Part shown: one piece after another, positions 28,519 to 38,889 of the stretch
Layout of the letters: every line of letters begins with the position of its first letter
Numbering within the stretch: the first letter of the stretch is position 1
Assembly (NCBI GenBank): GCA_963721115.1
Contig: CAVRIA010000015.1
Location: forward strand, 90,265 to 154,264
DNA: 64,000 nucleotides
From: CAVRIA01 sp963721115
GTDB taxonomy: Bacteria; Desulfobacterota; Binatia; HRBIN30; CADEER01
Direction of reading: 5' to 3'
Program-made: the position numbers and the translations under genes
Notes under the pieces: generated by a model
Told to the model about the DNA's origin: nothing
What the model saw: only the letters and a program-made list of their open reading frames with translations
Database searches by the model: none

Positions 28519-30050
28519 GACGCCACCTCGCCGTCGCGCTGCTGTGCGCGCTTCTGGTGCCTGCTGTGGCATACGCCTCGGAGAGCTCGGAGCGGATCTA
28601 CTCGCGCGGGCTGGTGGAGCTGCACGCGGGGCGCACGGCGCCGGCGCTGGCGCTGTTCGACCGCGCGGTCGACGCCGACCCCGGCGACCCGTACGCGCTC
28701 TACTACCGCGCCGTCACGCGGGCGCGGGTGAAGGACCTGGCGGGGGCGATCGCGGATCTGCGCGCGGCGCTCGAGAAGAAGCCCGACTTTCCGGTGGCCG
28801 CCCTCGACCTGGGGGTGGCGCTGATCGAGTCGGGCGCCTACGGCGAGGCGCTGCCCTATCTGCGGCAGGCGCAGGCGGTGCCGGAGCTGGAGGGCAACGC
28901 CTCTCTCTACCTGGCGATCGCGGAGCTGCGGCTGAAGGAGTACGACGCGGCGCGCGAGAGCTTCCGGCGGGCGGCGGCGAAGGACCCGATGCTGGCCCTG
29001 CCGGCGCTCTACTACGAGGCGCTGGTCGACTTCGAGCAGGGCCACGGCGCGCAGGCCGAGGAGCACTTCGAATCCGTCCGATCGATGAGCCCGGCCTCCG
29101 AGATGGGACGCCAGGCGTCGGCCTTCCTCGACCAGCTGCGGCGCGGGCGCGCGCGGCGCTACCGGGTGTACGGGGCGCTCGGGCTGCAGTACGACAGCAA
29201 CGTGGCGCTGGCGCCGGACGACTCGGCGATCAAGGGAGCCGAGGGCATCAGCAACCAGGCCGACGGGCGGGCGGTGATCACCGCGGGGGGCACCTACATT
29301 CCGTGGCACAACGACTGGGCGCAGGTGCAGCTCGGCTACGAGTTCTTCCAGAGCCTGCACTTCAACCTGACCAGCTTCGACCTGCAGGACCACCGCCCGG
29401 AGGTGCAGCTGGCGGCGCGCTGGAAGCTGCTGCACGTGGGGGTGGTGGGGCGCTACGACTTCTACCTGCGGTCGACGAGCGCGTTTTTGCAGGAGGTGGC
29501 GACGATCCCCTGGGTGACGGTGGAGGAGCCGGGGCTCGGGCGGGCCGACTTCTACTGCCGGCTGCGCCGGCGCGATTTCCTGCAGAACGACTTCGAGGTG
29601 CGCAACGCGTGGAACTACGCGCCGGGGATGCGGCAGTACTTCTACCTGGGATCGCCGCAGCGCTACCTGGCGGTGGGCTACCAGTTCGACCGCGAGGACC
29701 CGGTGATCAAGTCGGGGGCGACGCAGAACGAGCGCAACCAGGCGAACCGCTTCGCCTACGACGGCAACGAGGTGAACTTCGGCTTCGGGTGGACGCTGCC
29801 GTGGCTGGTGAGCACCGAGCTGGGCTACGCGTACCGGCACGAGCAGTACCCGAACAACAGCCTGTTCGTGCCCGGCGGCGACAGCGGGCGGGTGGACAAG
29901 ATCAACCAGGTCACGGCGGTGGTGCGCCGGCCGATCGGGCGCTACTTCCAGGTGGTGGCGGGCTACTTCGGCACCTTCAACGGCTCGAACGACCGGCAGT
30001 TCCAGTACCAGCGCCACATCGGCTCGCTGACCGTGGAGGCCAGCTTCTGA
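28515..30050 (+). CDS. TPR plus outer-membrane beta-barrel protein (Slam/DUF560-like architecture), cassette 1
   Basis: 511 residues. Signal peptide 'LAVALLCALLVPAVAYAS', then about five TPR units (25-210; 'ALALFDRAVDADPGDPYALY', 'GEALPYLRQAQAVPEL'). From 'YGALGLQYDSNVALAP' (about 220) come alternating amphipathic strands to the C-terminal Phe ('TVEASF'), the usual end of an outer-membrane barrel. TPR then barrel is the layout of Slam translocators, which place lipoproteins on the cell surface. Its ATG overlaps the lipoprotein stop (ATGA), so the neighbour is the likely client. Function as exporter is inferred. It is nearly identical to 36982-38517. Confidence 0.85.
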   Translation: MRRHLAVALLCALLVPAVAYASESSERIYSRGLVELHAGRTAPALALFDRAVDADPGDPYALYYRAVTRARVKDLAGAIADLRAALEKKPDFPVAALDLGVALIESGAYGEALPYLRQAQAVPELEGNASLYLAIAELRLKEYDAARESFRRAAAKDPMLALPALYYEALVDFEQGHGAQAEEHFESVRSMSPASEMGRQASAFLDQLRRGRARRYRVYGALGLQYDSNVALAPDDSAIKGAEGISNQADGRAVITAGGTYIPWHNDWAQVQLGYEFFQSLHFNLTSFDLQDHRPEVQLAARWKLLHVGVVGRYDFYLRSTSAFLQEVATIPWVTVEEPGLGRADFYCRLRRRDFLQNDFEVRNAWNYAPGMRQYFYLGSPQRYLAVGYQFDREDPVIKSGATQNERNQANRFAYDGNEVNFGFGWTLPWLVSTELGYAYRHEQYPNNSLFVPGGDSGRVDKINQVTAVVRRPIGRYFQVVAGYFGTFNGSNDRQFQYQRHIGSLTVEASF

Positions 30051-30101
30051 GGAAGACGGAGGACGGGAAGAAGGAGAGGAAGAGGAAGAGAAGGAAGAAG
30101 A

Positions 30102-30288
30102 TTCACCACGAAGAGCACGAAGGGCACGAAGAGAGAAGAACGCGAAGAAGAAAAAGAAGAACAAAAGAAGCAGAAGAGAGAGAGAAGACGATGATGGCTC
30201 GAGGAAAGGGGATGGAGCTTCAGGGGAGTGAATGCGCTGGGGGAATCTCCGACTGTCTTCTTCGTGCTCTTCGTGTCCTTCGTGGTTG
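30102..30288. repeat. CACGAAGGACACGAAG inverted phrase repeat, cassette 1
   Basis: The left arm 'CACCACGAAGAGCACGAAGG' (about 30102-30135) and the right arm 'TCTTCGTGTCCTTCGTGG' (about 30256-30287) are inverted copies. They are separated by an A/G-rich run (GAAGAAGAAAAAGAAG type) and 'GGAGCTTCAGGGGAGTG'. A further partial right arm, 'TGTGCTTCGTGGTTGCC', follows at about 30356. The same element occupies the same gap in cassette 2. Confidence 0.7.
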
Positions 30289-31186
30289 CCTTTTTCTTCT
30301 TCAGAGTGGCTGCCTTTTTCCGAAGCTTCTTCCGCTCGGCTTGGCGATCTTGGTGTGCTTCGTGGTTGCCTTTTTTCCGGGGGGAGCGGCGCGGGGGCAG
30401 GAGGTCGGCACGGTGGCGGCGGTGGAGCCGCTGAGCGAGATCGGGCAGGGCGGCACCTGGACGAAGGCGGCCCTCGGCAGCCCGATTCACCAGGGCGACA
30501 CGCTGCGCACCGGGCCGGCGGGTCGGCTGCGGGTGGTGCTGCAGGACGACAGCGTGGTGAACCTCGCCAACAACTCGCAGCTGGTGATCGACGAGAGCGT
30601 CTTCCAGCCCGACGAGGGCACGGTGCACTCGGTGTTCGAGCTGCTGAAGGGGAAGGTCCGCACCTTCGTCAGCGACTACTACTCGCAGCCGAACAGCAAC
30701 TTCGAGGTGCACACCCCGACCGCGGTCTCGGGCGTGCGCGGCACCGACTTCGTGGTGGTGTACGAGCCGGTGAGCGAGGCGACCGACGTGGTCGACGTGA
30801 CCGGGCGGGTGGCGGTGAACGGGGTGGTGGCGGTGCTCGGCAGCGGGGTGTACGTGACCGCGCACGAGATGACGACGGTGGCGAAGGGGAAGCTTCCGAC
30901 GCCGCCGCGGCGGCTGACGGACGCGCTGTTCCGGCAGTACCTGGACGGGCTGGAGTTCGTCGGCGGCGGCCGACCCGAGAGCCTCGCCTTCACGCAGCCC
31001 ATTTTGAGCGGCGAAGGCGTCGCGCCGCCCGACCGCGCCGACGCGGTCGGGGTGCCCATCCTGGCCCCGGAGACGGTGAGCGCGCAGACCGGCAACCCGG
31101 CCACCCAGCCCAACGTCGGCAGCCTGGTCGGCGACACCCCGGCGGTCATCCAGAACCTCCCCGGCAACCTCAACGTCCACTTCTGA
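30194..31186 (+). CDS. FecR-domain secreted protein, cassette 1 (rebuilt N-terminus)
   Basis: From 'GQEVGTVAAVEPLSEIGQGG' onward it is almost identical to the FecR protein of cassette 2. It has the FecR core 'GDTLRTGPAGRLRVVLQDDS', 'LLKGKVRTFVSDYY' and 'TPTAVSGVRGTDFVVVYE', and ends 'NLPGNLNVHF'. Upstream, the normal signal peptide is absent. The frame instead runs through the CACGAAG-type repeat, giving 'LAILVCFVVAFFPGGAARGQ', which is hydrophobic enough to serve as a signal. Starts at ATG 30191, 30194 or 30212 or TTG 30341 are all possible. FecR domains elsewhere sense or transmit envelope signals. No FecI sigma factor is present here. Confidence 0.75.
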   Translation: MARGKGMELQGSECAGGISDCLLRALRVLRGCLFLLQSGCLFPKLLPLGLAILVCFVVAFFPGGAARGQEVGTVAAVEPLSEIGQGGTWTKAALGSPIHQGDTLRTGPAGRLRVVLQDDSVVNLANNSQLVIDESVFQPDEGTVHSVFELLKGKVRTFVSDYYSQPNSNFEVHTPTAVSGVRGTDFVVVYEPVSEATDVVDVTGRVAVNGVVAVLGSGVYVTAHEMTTVAKGKLPTPPRRLTDALFRQYLDGLEFVGGGRPESLAFTQPILSGEGVAPPDRADAVGVPILAPETVSAQTGNPATQPNVGSLVGDTPAVIQNLPGNLNVHF

Positions 31187-31245
31187 TCCGGCGTTCCTCA
31201 GCAGGCAACGCCGGAGAGGTCATGGGCACCTAGCCGCCCTTTTAC

Positions 31246-31330
31246 TTGCACTATTCCCTTCACCTCATTACAGAGAGCCTGCAGTCAGTTGCCCGTCGGC
31301 TCGCGAAAGAGGCGACCTTGGTCTGCCGAC
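31246..31330 (+). pseudogene. 3'-end remnant of the MinD/ParA-like ATPase gene at the duplication junction
   Basis: 'TGCACTATTCCCTTCACCTC', 'GAGAGCCTGCAGTCAGTTGC' and 'CTCGCGAAAGAGGCGACC' match, with a few changes, the last codons and 3' flank of the ATPase gene (22787-22875). Translated: 'HYSLHLITESLQSVARRLAK' versus 'HYPLDPITESLQSVAVQLAK'. No other part of the ATPase is present. It marks the boundary of the tandem duplication that made cassettes 1 and 2. Confidence 0.85.
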
Positions 31331-31440
31331 CGGGAATCCGCCATTGCCCCAGAGACCAACCCCGTGAAGATCGCCGTCTCCGTCCATCGCGAAAAACTCC
31401 GTCGACGGGGAACACCCGGCATCAGCAACGGCAGGCTGTG

Positions 31441-34400
31441 ATGCGCGACCGAACGCCGCCCCGCGGCAAGCTCTTCGGCCGGTGGGCCGTGGTGGCCCTG
31501 GTGGCCGTCTCTCTCCCGGCGCTGATCGGATGCGGCGGCGGCTCCTCCTCGAGCGGCGGCGGAAGCGGCGGCGGCCTGCAGGCCCGGATCCTCTGGCAGC
31601 AGCGCGGTAACGGGCTCGCCGCCCTCCGTACGGGAACCCGGGCGCAAGAGCAGCCGGGCTTCGGCACCGAGCTGCCCGCCTCGGTCGTCACCGTGCGCTT
31701 CGTCATCGAGTCCGATGCCGGGCTGCGCTGCTGCCTGGCCGTCGACCCCCTCGACTTTCCGGTCGACCCGGCCACCGGGCAGCGCTCGCTGCTGTTCACC
31801 GATCTGCCCGCCGGAGCGGCGACCCTGACCATCGCCGGCTACCCGACCGACTTCGCGCCGGCGCCGTCCGGCATCACGTCGAAGTGCACCACGCAGCCGG
31901 CCGACGCCGGCACCGACTGCGATTCGGGCCGCTTCCAGACCCCGAGCTTCCAGAGCGCCGTGCAATCGGTCAGCATCGCCTCGGGCGCGGACACCGACGC
32001 GGGCGACATTCTGATTCCCGCGGTCCCCTTCCTGATCGAGGGGACCGTGAGCCCGGCGCCGAACGGCCAGGCGGCCAACCCGGTGGCCGTGAGCTTCACG
32101 GTCGCCGATGCGTCGACCGGGATCGATGCCGCCACGATCGGCGCGAGCCTCACCCCGGCGCCCGCGGCGGAGGCTCTCTCGCTGGTCCCGTGTGACGATT
32201 CGGGGGCGACGCCGTGCAGCCCCGGCGGTGTGCTGCAGGTGAGCGGCTTCCAGGTGGGGCGCCCGGCGCAGTCGCTCGAGGTCGGCGCGGCGACGGTGGA
32301 GATCACGGCGACGAATCTCGCCAGCCCGGCGGGGCAGGTCGACTACACGTATCCGTTCACGGTTCTGAGTGCACCGCCCACGCCGACGGCGAGCGCCACC
32401 GCGACCGAGACGTCGACGTCGACGCCGACCGGTGTCGACACGCCGACGGCGACGAGCACGCCGGTGTCGACGCCAAGCGAGACGGCGGTCGATACCGCGA
32501 CGGCGACCGAGACCCCGACCCGCACCGCCACGGCGACGGCCACCTTCACCGCCACGCCGACGGTGACCGTGACGGCGACGTTCACTCACACGCCGACGGC
32601 GACGTTCACCGCCACCGCGACGGTCACTGCCAGCGCCACGGCGACGGCGACCCCGGTCGAACACGGCGACGTCGACCGAGACCCCGACGGCGACAGCGAC
32701 GGCCACGGCGACGGAGACCCCGGTCGACACGCCGGTCGACACGCCGACGTCCACGCCGACGGAGACGGCGACGTTCACCAGCACGCCGACCGCGACCGAC
32801 ACGCCGACGGCGACGGCCACTCACACCTCCACCGATACGCCGACGGTCACTGCCACACCGACGGAGACCTTCACGAGCACGGCGACGGTCACCGGCACGC
32901 CGCCGCCCACGGCGACCCCGACGGCGACGTTCACCGAAACGCCCACCGAGACCGCGACGTTCACTCACACGCCGACGGCGACGGCGACCTTCACCAGCAC
33001 GCCGACGCCAAGCTTCACGAATACACCGACCGCGACGGCGACGAGCACCGCCACCTTCACCAGCACGGCCACCGCGACCCCGACGGTCACGCCGACACCG
33101 ACGGTGACCGCCACCAGTACGGCGACGGTCACCGGTACGCCGCCGCCCACGGCGACCCCGACGGCGACGTTCACCCCCACGCCGACGGCCACCTTCACTC
33201 ATACGCCGACCACGACGGCGACGAGCACCGCAACCGAGACCGCGACATTCACTTTCACGCCGACGGCCACCTTCACCCGGACACCCACCGACACCCCGAC
33301 CTTCACGCAGACACCCACGGCGACGTTCACCAGACGCCGACGCGACTTCAATACGCCGACCGCGACGGCGACGAGCACGGCGACCTTCACCAGCACCCCG
33401 ACCGCGACCCCGACGTTCACGCACACGCCGACGGCGACCTTCACGGATACGCCGACCGCGACGGCAACGTTCACCAGCACGCCGACCGCCACGGCGACGA
33501 GCACCGCGACGTTCACCAGCACGCCGACGGTGACCCCGAGCTTCACTCATACGCCGACCGCCACCTTCACGCACACGCCGACGGCCACCTCGACGAGCAC
33601 ACCGGTGCCGACCGCCACCGGCACGGCGACGGTGACCCCGACCTTCACTCACACACCGACCGCGACCTTTACGCTCACGCCGGCGTCCACCGCGACCAGC
33701 ACGCCGGTGCCGACCGCCACCGGCACGGCCACGGCCACTTTCACTGCCAGCGAGACGGCGACCGCGACCTCGACCGTCACCGGTACCGCGACGGCCACCG
33801 TCACCGAGACGCCGACCGAGACACCGACGCCGACCGAGACACAGACGCCGACGCCGACGTTCACGCCGGCGGCGGGCTGCACGGTGGTGGTGGTGACGCC
33901 GGCGGCGGCGGACGACGTGTGGATGTCGGGCAGCGGCCCGACGTGGCCGCCGACGGTGGGCGACACGCTGGACACCAGCGACCCCAACACCAACGTCAGC
34001 CAGGACGCCGTCGCGGGGACCTACTTCTGCAAGATCGGAGCGCTGCGCTTCGACACGACGGGGGTGTACCCGAGCGGCGCCACCATCCCGTGGGCGGTGC
34101 TGCGGCTGACGCACGTGGGGAACATCCAGGACCCGGACTCGCGCTCGCTGCTGATGCGGTGGTCGAATCCGCCGGCGGCGGACGGGTGGGACCTGGGCGA
34201 CTACCAGTGCGACCTGACGTCGAACGCGAGCAGCGTGCCGCTGTCGGCGCTGCCGAGCGGGGTGGGGGTGTACGACCACACGCTGACCTCGCCGACGGGG
34301 AACCTGGAGGACCGCATCATCAACACGAACTTCACGGGGCTGCGCCTGGTGCTGACGGCGAGCACGCCGCCGACGGCGCTGGACCAGGACTTCTACGCCA

Positions 34401-36985
34401 ACAGCGAGAACCCGGCCGCCGATCCGCCGCAGCTGATCTTCGAGTACTGCCCTGGCCCCACCCCGACACCGCAGGGGCTGGTCCCCTCGGGCCCGGAGTT
34501 CCAGGTCAACGTCTTCACGGACGGTTACCAGAGCCACGGCGACGTCGGCATGGACGCCAACGGCAACTTCGTCACCGTCTGGAAGGACGGCGCGAGCGGC
34601 TACATCACGGGCCGTCGCTTCGACGACGTCGGGACGCCGCTGTCCGGCGAGTTCGTCGTCGGCCCGTTCAGCACGAACTATGCGAATCCCCGCGTCGCGG
34701 TCGCGCCGAGCGGCGGCTTCGTCGTCGTGTGGCCGGCGTACGGCGACATCTTCGCCCAGCGCTACGACAGCGGCGGCACCGCCGCGGGCAGCGAGTTCCA
34801 GGCCAACACGGGCGTCGGTTACCTGTACGCGCCCGACGTGGCCTCCGACGCCAGTGGCAACTTCGTCGTCGTCTGGCATTCCATCGGCACCTTGTTCGGC
34901 AGCTCGAGCGTTCAAGCGCAGCGCTTCGACAGCAGCGGCGGGTTCCTCGGCACGGAGTTCCAGGTCAATACGTACACGCCCGACTTTCAATCCTACGGGG
35001 TCGTCGCCGTGCAGCAGGCAACCGGCGACTTCGTGGTCGTGTGGGCGGATAACTCCGGGCTGGACGGAGATTCCTCCGGCGTCTTCGGCCAGCGCTTCGC
35101 CAGCGACGGGTCGACCCAGGGCACCGAGTTCCAGGTCAACACCTATACCTTCGATGACCAGAAAGATCCGGCCGTGGCGGTCGATGGCCTGGGCAACTTC
35201 GTGGTCTCGTGGACCGGCGGGTCCTACTCCCTGAGCCAGGACGGACACAGCACAGGCGTCTTCGCGCAGCGTTTCGACAGCAGCGGCGCCGCCGCCGGCA
35301 CCGAGTTCCAGGTCAACACGTTCACGTTGGAGGCGCAGGGCCACCCGGCGGTGGCCGCGGGAGGTGCGAACGACTTCGTGATCGTCTGGGACAGCGGAGC
35401 GAGCGACGGTGCCTTGAGCGTGTACGGCCAGCGTTTCGACGTCAGCGGCGCGCCTCTCGGCACCGAGTTCCAGGTCAATACGTACACGTCGGGCTTCCAG
35501 GAAATCCCGGCCATCGCCGCGGCGGGGCCGGACTTCGCCGTGCTCTGGCAGAGCAGGGTCCAGGACGGTGACGGGGCCGGCATCTTCGGCCAGCGCTTCG
35601 TGACGACGTGCGGCGACGGGGTGGTCGGGCCGGGCGAGCAGTGCGATCCGCCGAACGGAACGACCTGCAGCAGCGGCTGCGCCTTCCCGACCCCGACGCC
35701 GGCGGACACGGCGACGCCGTCCGCGACGGCGACCTCCACCGCCACGCCGACCGAGACGGCGACCTCTACCGCCACGCCGACCGCGACGGCGACCGCGACG
35801 GAGACGCCGACCTTCGGCGCCCTCGGGGCGGAGTTCCAGGCCAACACGTCCACCCTTGGGAACCGAGGGGCTCCGGCTGTCGCCGGCGATCCGAGCGGCA
35901 ACTTCGTGGTCGTCTGGCAGGGCTACGACGGCGATATCGGAATGGAAGGATACGGGTACGGCGTCTTCGGCCAGCGCTACGACAGCTCCGGTGCGAAGGC
36001 GGGCACCGAGTTCCAGGTCAACACCTACACCCCGTACTTCCAGACAGGCCCGCGCGTGGCGGTCTCTCCCGCCAGCGGCGACTTCTTCGTCGTGTGGGGA
36101 GACTTCTCCGGACTGGACGGAAACTTGAGCGGTGTCTTCGGCCAGCGTTTCGACTCCGGCGGCACGGCGCTGGGGGCGCAGTTCCAGGTCAACACGTACA
36201 CCGAAGGGTACGAGGACTCCCCCGACGTGAGCGTCGACATGAACGGCAACTTCGTGGTCGTTTGGGAGCAGGGCCCGGGTCTCGACGGCAACCAGTACGG
36301 CATCTTCGGCCAGCGGCTGGACAGCTCGGGCAACCGCCTCGGCACGGAGTTTCAGGTCAATACCTACACCGAGTACTTCCAATTCAACGCGGCCGTGGCG
36401 TCAGACGACGCCGGCGATTTCGTCGTCGTCTGGGAGAGCTATCCCGACCAGGACGGCTATTCCGCCGGGGTCTTCGGCCAGCGCTTCGCCAGCGACGGCT
36501 CGACTCAGGGCACGGAGTTCCAGGTCAACACCTACACCATGTTCACCCAGTCCCAGCCGGCACTGGCGCGCGATCCGTCGAGCGGCGACTTCGTCGTCGT
36601 CTGGCAGAGCCCCCAGGACGGCAGTTACGTTGGGGTCTTCGGCCAGCGCTTCGGCAGCGACGGGGCGACGCAGGGAACCGAGTTCCAGATCAACACCTAC
36701 ACGCCGGGCTATCAGTCCTCTGCATCGGTCTCGTGGGACCGCTCGGGAGAGTTCGTCGTCGTCTGGGAGAGCTACGAGCAGGACGGAGACAATCTCGGCG
36801 TCTTCGCCCAGCGCTTCGACAGCGGCGGGGCACAGAGCGGAACCGAGTTCCAGGTCAACACGTTCACGCCCACTGACCAGAGCCTTCCCGCCGTCTCCTC
36901 CACCGGAACGAACGATTTCGTCGTCGTCTGGGAAAGCTATTACGACGGGAACATTTTCGGCCAGCGTCTGGGGAGCACGCCATGA
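31441..36985 (+). CDS. Stalked double-propeller surface lipoprotein, cassette 2 (one frameshift as sequenced)
   Basis: About 1,847 residues when corrected, and the better-preserved copy. Lipobox 'LPALIGC', GGG/SSS linker, N-terminal domain ('TELPASVVTVRFVIESDAG'), T/P stalk (about 32370-33870), jelly-roll/DNRLRE-like domain ('DVWMSGSGPTWPPTVGD', 'FCKIGALRFDTTGVYPSG'). Then seven propeller repeats (34497-35607), 'CGDGVVGPGEQCD' plus a short T/P linker, and seven more repeats (35816-36980). The single break is an extra A at about 32660 inside the stalk ('CCGGTCGAACACGG' versus 'CCGGTCGACACGG' in copy 1). Local scrambling at about 33330-33350 restores its own frame. The stop overlaps the next ATG by ATGA. 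Confidence 0.87.
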
Positions 36986-38517
36986 GACGCCACCTGGCCG
37001 TCGCGCTGCTGTGCGCGCTTCTGGTGCCTGCTGTCGCGTACGCCTCGGAGAGCTCGGAGCGGATCTACTCGCGCGGGCTGGTGGAGCTGCACGCGGGGCG
37101 CACGGCGCCGGCGCTGGCGCTGTTCGACCGCGCGGTCGAGGCCGACCCGGGCGACCCGTACGCGCTCTACTACCGCGGCGTGACCCGGGCGCGGGTGAAG
37201 GACCTGGCGGGGGCGATCGCGGATCTGCGCGCGGCGCTCGAGAAGAAGCCCGACTTTCCGGTGGCCGCCCTCGACCTGGGGGTGGCGCTGATCGAGTCGG
37301 GCGCCTACGGCGAGGCGCTGCCCTATCTCGAGCAGGCGCAGGCGGTGCCGGAGCTGGAGGGCAACGCCTCTCTCTACCTGGCGATCGCGGAGCTGCGGCT
37401 GAAGGAGTACGACGCGGCGCGCGAGAGCTTCCGGCGCGCGGCGGCGAAGGACCCGATGCTGGCCCTGCCGGCGCTCTACTACGAGGCGCTGGTCGACTTC
37501 GAGCAGGGCCACGGCGCGCAGGCCGAGGAGCACTTCGAATCCGTGCGATCGATGAGCCCGGCCTCCGAGATGGGACGCCAGGCGTCGGCCTTCCTCGACC
37601 AGCTGCGGCGCGGGCGCGCGCGGCGCTACCGGGTGTACGGGGCGCTCGGGCTGCAGTACGACAGCAACGTGGCGCTGGCGCCGGACGACTCGGCGATCAA
37701 GGGAGCCGAGGGCATCAGCAACCAGGCCGACGGGCGGGCGGTGATCACCGCGGGGGGCACCTACATTCCGTGGCACAACGACTGGGCGCAGGTGCAGCTC
37801 GGCTACGAGTTCTTCCAGAGCCTGCACTTCAACCTGACCAGCTTCGACCTGCAGGACCACCGCCCGGAGGTGCAGCTGGCGGCGCGCTGGAAGCTGCTGC
37901 ACGTGGGGGTGGTGGGGCGCTACGACTTCTACCTGCGCTCGACGAGCGCGTTTTTGCAGGAGGTGGCGACGATCCCCTGGGTGACGGTGGAGGAGCCGGG
38001 GCTCGGGCGGGCCGACTTCTACTGCCGGCTGCGCCGGCGCGATTTCCTGCAGAACGACTTCGAGGTGCGCAACGCGTGGAACTACGCGCCGGGGATGCGG
38101 CAGTACTTCTACCTGGGATCGCCGCAGCGCTACCTGGCGGTGGGCTACCAGTTCGACCGCGAGGACCCGGTGATCAAGTCGGGGGCGACGCAGAACGAGC
38201 GCAACCAGGCGAACCGCTTCGCCTACGACGGCAACGAGGTGAACTTCGGCTTCGGGTGGACGCTGCCGTGGCTGGTGAGCACCGAGCTGGGCTACGCGTA
38301 CCGGCACGAGCAGTACCCGAACAACAGCCTGTTCGTGCCCGGCGGCGACAGCGGGCGGGTGGACAAGATCAACCAGGTCACGGCGGTGGTGCGCCGGCCG
38401 ATCGGGCGCTACTTCCAGGTGGTGGCGGGCTATTTCGGCACCTTCAACGGCTCGAACGACCGGCAGTTCCAGTACCAGCGCCACATCGGCTCGCTGACCG
38501 TGGAGGCCAGCTTCTGA
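36982..38517 (+). CDS. TPR plus outer-membrane beta-barrel protein (Slam/DUF560-like architecture), cassette 2
   Basis: 511 residues, differing from the cassette 1 copy at only a handful of positions (for example 'YLEQAQAVPEL' versus 'YLRQAQAVPEL'), so the duplication is recent or kept uniform by gene conversion. Signal peptide, TPR superhelix (about 25-210), then a barrel beginning 'YDSNVALAP' and ending in Phe. The extended periplasmic TPR region could bind the lipoprotein's N-terminal domain. ATGA coupling to the lipoprotein gene is kept. Between this stop and the FecR gene lies 372 bp of repeat DNA. Confidence 0.87.
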   Translation: MRRHLAVALLCALLVPAVAYASESSERIYSRGLVELHAGRTAPALALFDRAVEADPGDPYALYYRGVTRARVKDLAGAIADLRAALEKKPDFPVAALDLGVALIESGAYGEALPYLEQAQAVPELEGNASLYLAIAELRLKEYDAARESFRRAAAKDPMLALPALYYEALVDFEQGHGAQAEEHFESVRSMSPASEMGRQASAFLDQLRRGRARRYRVYGALGLQYDSNVALAPDDSAIKGAEGISNQADGRAVITAGGTYIPWHNDWAQVQLGYEFFQSLHFNLTSFDLQDHRPEVQLAARWKLLHVGVVGRYDFYLRSTSAFLQEVATIPWVTVEEPGLGRADFYCRLRRRDFLQNDFEVRNAWNYAPGMRQYFYLGSPQRYLAVGYQFDREDPVIKSGATQNERNQANRFAYDGNEVNFGFGWTLPWLVSTELGYAYRHEQYPNNSLFVPGGDSGRVDKINQVTAVVRRPIGRYFQVVAGYFGTFNGSNDRQFQYQRHIGSLTVEASF

Positions 38518-38539
38518 GGGAAGACGGAGGACGGAGAAG

Positions 38540-38785
38540 AAGGCAGAGACCACGAAGGACACGAAGAAGAAGAGAACAGAGAAGGAAGAAGATTCACCAC
38601 GAAGAGCACGAAGGACACGAAGAGAGAAGAACGCGAAGAAGAAAAAGAAGAACAAAAAGAAGCAGAAGAGAGAGAGAAGACGATGATGGCTCGAGGGAAG
38701 GGGATGGAGCTTCAGGGGAGTGAATGCGCTGGGGGAATCTCCGACTGTCTTCTTCGTGCTCTTCGTGTCCTTCGTGGTTGCCTTT
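38540..38785. repeat. CACGAAGGACACGAAG inverted phrase repeat, cassette 2
   Basis: Two left phrases ('CCACGAAGGACACGAAGAAG' at about 38550 and 'CACCACGAAGAGCACGAAGG' at about 38596) face one right arm ('CTTCGTGTCCTTCGTGGTTG' at about 38760-38782), separated by the same purine-rich run as in cassette 1. It fills most of the 372-bp TPR-FecR gap. No gene is seen in 38518-38889. Confidence 0.7.
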
Positions 38786-38889
38786 TTCATGCGTCTTTGG
38801 GCGAGCGCAACTCATGACGAACTTCGTGGTAGAATTTCCTTCTGTCAGATGAACGGTAACCTCCGGATTTGGGCAGTCAGGTGAAGAGC

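Noticed and set aside
32624..36382. Very long minus-strand open frame (about 1,250 codons) opposite cassette 2, and similar Gly/Val- or Arg-rich frames opposite the other stalks
   Set aside because: It exists only because stalk and propeller DNA has few stops on either strand. The peptides are low-complexity 'VAVGVSV' or Arg-rich strings with no domain or start signal.
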